The notes beneath the pieces are model-generated. The model did not search any database. It saw only the letters and a list, made by a program, of their open reading frames with translations, and had not been told where the DNA came from. From assembly GCA_040954595.2 (NCBI GenBank), contig CM082579.2:15376001-15440000 (forward strand): a stretch of 64,000 bases of DNA, in the 5' to 3' direction. Position numbers and translations under genes: made by a program. Shown one piece after another: positions 56,284-64,000 of the stretch (positions within the stretch are counted from its first letter, which is position 1; every line of letters starts with the position of its first letter). This stretch comes from Balanoglossus misakiensis (taxonomy: Eukaryota; Hemichordata).

Positions 56284-58767
56284 CATCAAAATTGATGGGC
56301 ACGACACTGGCCACTAGCTCTGGCCTGGCTAATCAATGTTGACGCAAGGGTTGACCCCACCAAACACTCAAAATTGATGGGCGCGACACTGGCCACTAGC
56401 TCTGGCCTGGCTAATCAATGTTGACGCAAGGGTTGACCCCACCAAACACTCAAAATTTGTGGGCACGACACTGGCCACTAGCTCTGCCGTGGCTAATCAA
56501 GGTTGACGCAAAGGTTGACCCCACCAAACACTCAAAATTGATGGGCGCGACACTGGCCCCTAGCTCTGGCCTGGCTAATCCAGGTTGACGCAAGGGTTAA
56601 CCCCACCAAACACTCAAAATTAATGGGCGCGACACTGGCCACTAAGCTCTGGCCTGGCTAATCAATGTTGACGCAAGGGTTGACCCCACCAAACACTCAT
56701 AATTGATGGGCACGACACTGGCCACTAGCTCTGGCCTGGCTAATCAAGGTTGACGCAAGGGTTGACCCCACCAAACACTCAAAATTAATGGGCGCGACAC
56801 TGGCCACTAAGCTCCTGCCTGGTTAATCAATGTTGAAGCAAAGGTTGACCCCACCAAACACTCAAAATTAATGGGAACGACACTGGCCACTAGCTCTGCA
56901 TGGCCTGGTTTATCAATGTTGACGCAAAGGTTGACCCCACCAAACACTCAAAATTAATGGGCACGACACTGGCCACTAGCTCTGCATGGCCTGGTTAATC
57001 AATGTTGACGCAAAGGTTGACCCCACCAAACACTCAAAATTAATGGGCACGACACTGGCCACTAGCTCTGCATGGCCAGGTTAATCAATGTTGACGCAAA
57101 GGTTGACCCCACCAAACACTCAAAATTAATGGGCACGACACTGGCTACTAGCTCTGCATGGCATGGTTAATCAATGTTGACGCAAAGGTTGACCCCACCA
57201 AACACTCAAAATTAATGGCCACGACACTGGCCACTAGCTCTGCATGGCCTGGTTAATCAATGTTGACGCAAAGGTTGACCCCACCAAACACTCAAAATTA
57301 ATGGGCACGACACTGGCCACTAGCTCTGCATGGCCTGGTTAATCAATGTTGACGCAAAGGTTGACCCCACCAAACACTCAAAATTAATGGGCACGACACT
57401 GGCCACTAGCTCTGCATGGCCAGGTTAATCAATGTTGACGCAAAGGTTGACCCCACCAAACACTCAAAATTAATGGGCACGACACTGGCTACTAGCTCTG
57501 CATGGCATGGTTAATCAATGTTGACGCAAAGGTTGACCCCACCAAACACTCAAAATTAATGGGCACGACACTGGCCACTAGCTCTGCATGGCCTGGTTAA
57601 TCAATGTTGACGCAAAGGTTGACCCCACCAAACACTAAAAATTAATGGGCGCGACACTGGCCCCTAGCTCTGGCCTGGCTAATCCAGGTTGACGCAAGGG
57701 TTAACCCCACCAAACACTCAAAATTAATGGGCGCGACACTGGCCACTAAGCTCTGGCCTGGCTAATCAATGTTGACGCAAGGGTTGACCCCACCAAACAC
57801 TCATAATTGATGGGCACGACACTGGCCACTAGCTCTGGCCTGGCTAATCAAGGTTGACGCAAGGGTTGACCCCACCAAACACTCAAAATTAATGGGCGCG
57901 ACACTGGCCACTAAGCTCTGGCCTGGTTAATCAATGTTGAAGCAAAGGTTGACCCCACCAAACACTCAAAATTAATGGGAACGACACTGGCCACTAGCTC
58001 TGCATGGCCTGGTTTATCAATGTTGACGCAAAGGTTGACCCCACCAAACACTCAAAATTAATGGGCACGACACTGGCCACTAGCTCTGCATGGCCTGGTT
58101 AATCAATGTTGACGCAAAGGTTGACCCCACCAAACACTCAAAATTATTGGGCACGACACTGGCCACTAGCTCTGCATGGCCTGGTTAATCAATGTTGACG
58201 CAAAGGTTGACCCCACCAAACACTCAAAATTAATGGGCACGACACTGGCTACTAGCTCTGCATGGCCTGGTTAATCAATGTTGACGCAAAGGTTGACCCC
58301 ACCAAACACTCAAAATTAATGGGCACGACACTGGCTACTAGCTCTGCATGGCATGGTTAATCAATGTTGACGCAAAGGTTGACCCCACCAAACACTCAAA
58401 ATTAATGGGCACGACACTGGCCACTAGCTCTGCATGGCCTGGTTAATCAATGTTGACGCAAAGGTTGACCCCACCAAACACTCAAAATTAATGGCCACGA
58501 CACTGGCCACTAGCTCTGCATGGCCTGGTTAATCAATGTTGACGCAAAGGTTGACCCCACCAAACACTCAAAATTAATGGGCACGACACTGGCCACTAGC
58601 TCTGCATGGCCTGGTTAATCAATGTTAACGCAAAGGTTGACCCCACCAAACACTCAAAATTAATGGGCACGACACTGGCCACTAGCTCTGCATGGCCTGG
58701 TTAATCAATGTTGACGCAAAGGTTGACCCCACCAAACACTCAAAATTAATGGGCACGACACTGGCCA
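56284..58767 (+). repeat. 82/86-bp satellite, second block (about 29 monomers)
   Basis: Starts mid-monomer (CAAAATTGATGGG) directly after the spacer. Its first 1.2 kb repeats 53808-55000 at an offset of about 2478 bp. A marker monomer with GGCCCCTAG occurs at about 54071, 56556 and 57658, the last two 1.1 kb apart, so segments inside the block were duplicated again. Confidence 0.97.
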
Positions 58768-60043
58768 CTACATGTATTTGTGATATTTTACATGGTTAAC
58801 CACGCCTTGAGAAAAGTAATTATAAGAGAACTTTGTTTCCAAAGTTAGGGGAGAATAATATAACGGGAGATGGGAGTACCTCAGGCTACTGAGCTCGTTC
58901 CCTTCCTCATGTACTTTACTGGGCGTATTTGATGTACTATAATAATTCCGGACAATAAATGAACGTAAATCAGATACGTTTCTCCGTGGATCACGGTTCT
59001 CGTCAGAGCCCGTTACCTCATCGCTACAGATTCCCCGATGCATGAACAATCATGAGAAACCAGCGGTAATACAAGTGTCACGATTGAGTTTTAACGATCA
59101 TAGATCTTGTTTATGATTACGTAAGAAGTCATTCACTTATATGGTTTTAGTCCAGTATTGACATTGGTACTTGACCCAGAGTAAACAAGATTGTGTAATT
59201 GATACATGTCAGAACGAGATAGAGATATCACGCGCTAAGTTCATGTTTAAGAAATATCAAGATGACGTGTTCCTTTTATGACTTAATACTTGACTAACGT
59301 ATTAATAAGGTGTGGTGAAATTTGAGATCACACATTTATCACCGGAGATCCGTGATGGGAGTCAACGAGCATGGATCGAGTCGTGTAATTCTTACGTGTG
59401 ACCAGTAATAAACCAGAACTTTGTGTTACTCGGAAAACTTCTTGCAAGTCTCTGTCTACGAAAGGTTTACGATCTGCCGGGTACCTCTCTCGGACTTTAT
59501 GAATATGTTGGGTGGAGAAGGAGATGGAGAGAATGTACGCCGTCAGCTTTCGGACGTGGCTGATTCCCCACAGAAGCCGATGAGGTAAACGTCCGGAGGA
59601 CGACCGGCCGTAACAACAAACTGCATGAATTAAAGTTCAACAATCCTTAGAAGACAGGAACGTCAGAGGTTGAATCTTGATGGGAAAAGGCGAGGTATCG
59701 CTGGTTATCATCGGCGTACTGATGAAATTGTAGGATGTGGGGACGAATCGGTTTACTATAAAGTGGGGCTATATAAATGGTGAACAACAGAGGGGCAGTG
59801 GCACCCCGTACACGAGAGGTGACTGTGAACTTGCAGTGTTTTCGATGATTACAGTTTGATATCTATATTGAAGGTAAGATGTAAACCATGTTAGTACTGT
59901 GTCTGAGATGCCAAGGTTCGATAGTCTACAAAGAAGTATCCCGTGATGCAAATGTACAACTGAAGAAAAAAGGAATCACAAATCTTAAAACTAAGATGCC
60001 GTTAAGAATTAAATTTCGCGAAAAGGAAGTGACGAAATACGTA
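58768..60043 (-). pseudogene. 1.27-kb spacer, copy 2: decayed LINE fragment
   Basis: About 99.8% identical to 55009-56283 by eye (differences at 58985 and 59810), including the same disabled RT frames. It is followed by unique sequence (TTTTCAGGTGCTC) instead of satellite, so it marks the right end of the duplicated block. Confidence 0.85.
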
Positions 60044-60046
60044 CAT

Positions 60047-61690
60047 TTTCAGGTGCTCTACAACAAGTAGTCTCCCTATCATCCCTATTGGAGCATGCAG
60101 CTAAAATTTACCATGACGTCATTGATTCTACGCGAACGTTTTTCTAATGGCGATAAACATATTTTGTATAACTTGTGCTCAAACGCCCGTGAATCTCACT
60201 CGCAAAAATTCACAAGTGGCGCATACAACACTAGGAAGAAAATTGTTTAGCAGTCTATAGAGTTTGTGACCTGAGATTTGGAAGTAAAAGTTAAACTTGA
60301 GACAGAAGTGATTGAAGAGTAAAGAAACTTTTGAAGTGTTAAGAAAGTTATCGCATTCCTGATGAAAAGAAAAGAAAATACAATACATTCATTGTTTTAA
60401 GGAACACAAGGAAGACAAGTACTATGCAATCAGAGTATGCATGGATCATTCATCTAAAAATATATCTCCGCGTCTTTTGGCGGGTAAAAATAAAATGCTG
60501 GAACGGTCTTTTGGATGGCGGACTATTTGTGTCCTTCTTGTCCTCAGAACGCAAGTGGTCGAGTAGGTTTATTTCATTAAATTCTTATATTCTCAGTTGC
60601 TACCATAAATACCCAGTGTTCGTGTCGATGTATCTGGACGTCAGCACGATTCCATATAGGTACCTCTCAGTATTAGCCAAGCGAGTTATCCCCATCGATA
60701 GAGTTTAATTCCCCGTTACATTCCCAACACCAATCCTCCCGCGTGACATTGAGGTTGAAGGTATACAAGCCTTAGGAATCATGCAACCATCCAGAAAGTG
60801 TAATAAATTTTGAAGCTATGATGTGAGTTTTCAGTTCGTTTCTTCTTTTGATTTGTTGATGTAACATTGTGCGTTTTAAATAAAAGATAAAAAAATGTAC
60901 AGCAATGACGTCACAAAATTCACTGGTATTGATAAAGCTATATTATATCATATATTATATGTGTTAAATACTACCGTATCTCATTATTGCAGTATTTCGT
61001 GCTTTAACACAAAATACGCGAATAGGGTTTAATACAAAACTAAATGACACAATTTCTGTTTCTTTGCCAAAATTCTTAATCACAAGATCAACCCATCCTT
61101 ACGCCTCTACTCTATTGCTAAGAGAAACCAGCGTCCGTAACATGCATTGTGAAACCCCTCAACAACATGCATGTCAACACTTCATTTTTTCTCCAGCATT
61201 GTCAGTTTGGTACTCTGACAACTCACGGGGCATCATGGGACAATATTAAAGCTGATTCAGTGTTTATGTGCATAAAACACACGGCGGTGGAAACATTCGT
61301 TTTAAATTATTGTGGACGCGCGCACGCCCTTGTCTGTGTACAGGTACTTGATGCTTGTCTACAGTCACGTGAAACGCTGTTGGTAGTACCCTAGAAGATA
61401 GATATCTTTAATCAGAACTTTGGTAAGGAAGGTTTGAGAAGTCCATTCTATGTAAAGAAAGTTTAAGAAGTGTGTTACCAAAGGGTGTGGGGGTGGCTGG
61501 GGGGTCATCAATATATCACTCTGCATCACGTTCACAGAAAAGGTCGCGACACGCCCACAAATCCACTCACGACTTGCGTCACCGGTTACAGGAGTTCGTA
61601 CAAAAGTGTGGTTTATGCACATTTACACTGAATCAGTTTTTTTGGCCCATGATGCCCATGGGCAAATACAGGCCACGATGGCTCCAGAAT
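60047..61690. other. Non-coding stretch
   Basis: The open frame of 94 codons at 60424-60708 and smaller ones at 61064-61394 have no recognisable domain or splice context. Nothing else identified. Confidence 0.4.
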
Positions 61691-61932
61691 GATGATGGCA
61701 ATGATGGTGATGATGATGATTGTGGTGGTGGTGGTGGTGGTGATTGAGCTTTAATTTCCCTTTCTTCCTGTCTAACCACTTCCTCTCTCACCTTCACTTA
61801 TTCGGTCTCTCCCCTCCCCTTCTGTCAAAGTCCTCCCCTCATTCCCTTTCCATCCTGACATTCTCATTTCCGCCCTCTTGCTTTTCTTCTCCTTTCTCAC
61901 ATTCCTTTTCTCACCTCTCCCCCCCCCCTCCG
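61690..61932. repeat. GATGGT/GGT microsatellite followed by a long pyrimidine tract
   Basis: 61690-61746 is GAT/GGT trinucleotide. 61752-61932 is about 180 bp of almost only C and T on the plus strand with scattered A, ending in a run of C. Confidence 0.85.
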
Positions 61933-62567
61933 TAACATGTTATGTAATATATAAAGTAAAAAAGTCCAAAGCATGATGTTATCACAGATGACATTTGGAA
62001 TGTATTATTGTACTATCTGGTTTAATTTCAAACATAGTGGAGTTATTTATTGGCCAGTATTTAAGCATGTTTAAAGAAGTCAAACAGCATAATAGGCACA
62101 TTTCATATCAAACAAAATTGATCAAATAAGCTCAAAAGAGGATTTGAACAATTTGTCCCTTTAAGTAATGTTCAATATTAGATTTACACTTGTGATTGTA
62201 TGTCATCTCCCTTTTGTTAGAAACCTCACAGTCATATAATAAACAGGTGACCTGACAATCATTTGAAATACCAAACTTCGGCAGCTATTCCAGTTTGGTC
62301 CAAAAACCTAATTTTAACTGGCACCTCAACTTTAGGACTATTATGGATGTTGCTGAAACTTCAAGTGGGCTGCTTGTGAAGAGGAAGACGTGGAGTGTCT
62401 CTCAGACAACGCTGCGCTCAGTCAGAGATAAAGTCAAAATATGGATTTGACTTGCAACAGTAATTTGTTAGTTAAGTCAAATTCAACTTAAATCTGTCTC
62501 TTTGGGTCAGTCTTAACGGGTGTAGCATGCTGGAAGGGTGTGCTTACCCATTTCCGACACCTAGTAC
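61933..62567. other. Non-coding stretch
   Basis: AT-rich, no gene seen. Confidence 0.4.
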
Positions 62568-63019
62568 CACAGGGGGCTGCAAACATGAAAGTTATAAATG
62601 GCGAAGTACGTTCCATTCTGCGTTTTCCCAACCTGTCTTATCATTTGCTAATCCAGAATAAAAGCTATCCATTTCCCATTAATCACCTGCTAACGACTTA
62701 ATCTGTGTGCCCCATCCACGGATTAAGTTAATAAAGTAAACATCGGTCAGCGAGTACTGGGTATTCTCTTACCAAGTGAGAACTGACCGATGTTTACTTA
62801 ATCCACTAAATCCGTGGATGGGGCACACAGATTAAGTCGTTAGCAGGTGCTTAATGGGAAATGCAATAGTTTGTATTCTGGATTAGCAACTGCTAAGACA
62901 GGTGGAGGTAACACAGAAAAATAAACAAGCGCAAAGACTGTTCATCAATTAATGTTTATTGGGGGAAAATGCAGGAACTCCGCCATTTATAACTTTCATG
63001 TTTGCAGCCCCCCTGTGCG
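62568..63019. mobile_element. Hairpin MITE, about 450 bp, with AGTAC flanks
   Basis: Nearly the whole element is an inverted repeat: CACAGGGGGCTGCAAACATG at the left and its complement at the right. Inside are paired CATCCACGGATTAAGT and, at the centre, TAAACATCGGTCAG/CTGACCGATGTTTA around a loop of about 30 bp. AGTAC at 62563-62567 and 63020-63024 is a likely 5-bp target duplication. One arm has a small insertion (about 62925-62960). No ORF. Confidence 0.85.
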
Positions 63020-63024
63020 AGTAC

Positions 63025-64000
63025 TACCACTTAGCAGTGGTTCAAGATGATCCTGTTGAAATTGTAAGTTTTTTCTCTTATTTCTTTTTTGAACCTGGAC
63101 CTGGTAATTAGCTTAGCTTTAGTAATATTGATTATTGGACCTGGTTTGATGTCTTATTATAACAACTACAGAAGAATCTCTGGACACAGTGAAATACACT
63201 CCAGGGTTATGGTAATGACTGACAAATTGTCAGTTTAAAAAAGTAGACAAAGAACTCAGTTAAATATTATAATAAAAATATGCTTTAATATAAGGAAAAG
63301 GTACAATTGATATACTTGTAATTAAAACTTAAATATAATGATGAAATTCTTCAACTGTTCTGTAGTTGCACCAGTATTTGTATAAGCTAAAACTGTTGAC
63401 TTCTGGCAGGACAACTCAAACAGATATTAAACTTATTTATAGTACTTCCACTTCATGACTTTGTTCAAAAATTTCCCAAACTTATTTCATTGTTGATGAG
63501 TTGTCACCTCCGAACAACACAAAAAGGAACAGTTTGTATAAAAAAGTAATTTTGCATGAATCTTAAACATACATGCACAAGTTGAGTGAATAACACAATA
63601 TAATCATATTCTACAATGAATTACAATATCAAGATTAAGGGTTTCACATATGACATTACATTGCTACATTTTATATACATGAATTTAATTTGAAAAATTT
63701 CCATTGATCTATAACACCATGAATAATATAAAAATATGCGAATAAATACTTTGAATTATTATATATACATGTCAGGTCTCAAAGTGAGTAACTATATTTC
63801 CATTCACCTATGAACTGGTTATTAACCAAATGAAATGATAGGATCTTTTATTTTGAGGATCTTATAATTGTGATCATACACATCCATATTCCAAAATTCG
63901 CATGCCAAACAAATATCAGATTTATACGGCCAGTTGTAAAGACAGTACAAGGGGCAAAAAAATTGATAATAGTTAATCATCATCTCCCTTCTTTTACAGT
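63025..64000. other. AT-rich end of window, possible intron
   Basis: GAAATT|GTAAGT at 63064 is a consensus donor preceded by open codons (VVQDDPVEI), and the window ends with CCCTTCTTTTACAG|T, a strong acceptor at 63999. The 0.94 kb between them could be an intron of a plus-strand gene continuing to the right. The upstream exon limit is hidden by the MITE, so this is weak. Confidence 0.25.

Noticed and set aside
51555-58767. CRISPR-like array
   Set aside because: The whole monomer is repeated, including the would-be spacer. There are no unique spacers and the genome is animal.
60424-60708. 94-aa ORF
   Set aside because: No motif, no splice or promoter context; within the length expected by chance in this composition.

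Overview
This is a window of animal nuclear DNA, rich in repeats and poor in genes. It has GT-AG introns, a Ty3/gypsy (Mag-type) LTR retrotransposon, CR1/L2/Jockey-type LINE fragments, several non-autonomous inverted-repeat elements, two satellite families and tetranucleotide microsatellites. There are no bacterial-style operons. The texture (frequent ACATGTA words, dispersed OB-fold exons, GAGGGCGCTATA ends in unrelated repeats) suggests a marine invertebrate, perhaps a cephalochordate or another deuterostome. That identification is a guess from general style, not proof.

Layout. 1-3.5 kb: AT-rich non-coding DNA with an ATGT microsatellite, a possible pair of tiny coding exons and a tRNA-Asp-like pseudogene. 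3.5-7.35 kb: a tandem array with a unit of about 309 bp, interrupted by a 5'-truncated LINE. 8.7-13.7 kb: three rearranged partial copies of an RPA-like OB-fold gene, separated by two inverted repeats. 13.7-15.1 kb: a GC-rich, broken ORF of an unrecognised family joined abruptly to the OB-fold gene. 15.1-20.0 kb: a young Ty3/gypsy element on the minus strand, with two in-frame stops and nearly identical 204-bp LTRs.

21.35-51.55 kb is a large imperfect inverted duplication. The left arm is 21.35-35.08, the right arm 41.34-51.55, and the centre about 6 kb. Each arm holds a further inverted pair of 0.9-kb repeats ('A') around a palindromic core. The arms differ by clean insertions, and reading each insertion against the empty site in the other arm gives ends and target-site duplications for several non-autonomous elements (22.8-23.6, 24.7-27.1, 31.75-34.35, 43.0-43.46, 44.6-46.1 kb). 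The unduplicated centre holds the best candidates for ordinary host genes: a TATA box with a signal-peptide exon, a pentraxin-like exon, and a 94-aa ORF with a Cys-rich, CaaX-like C-terminus.

51.55-60.05 kb is a satellite with 82/86-bp monomers and higher-order structure, including two nearly identical 1.27-kb spacers derived from a decayed LINE. 60-64 kb is non-coding, with a long pyrimidine tract, a 450-bp hairpin MITE, and a possible splice acceptor at the last base.

No pathway or operon links these parts. The common theme is inverted-repeat structure nested at several scales, from 16-bp palindromes to a 30-kb fold-back.
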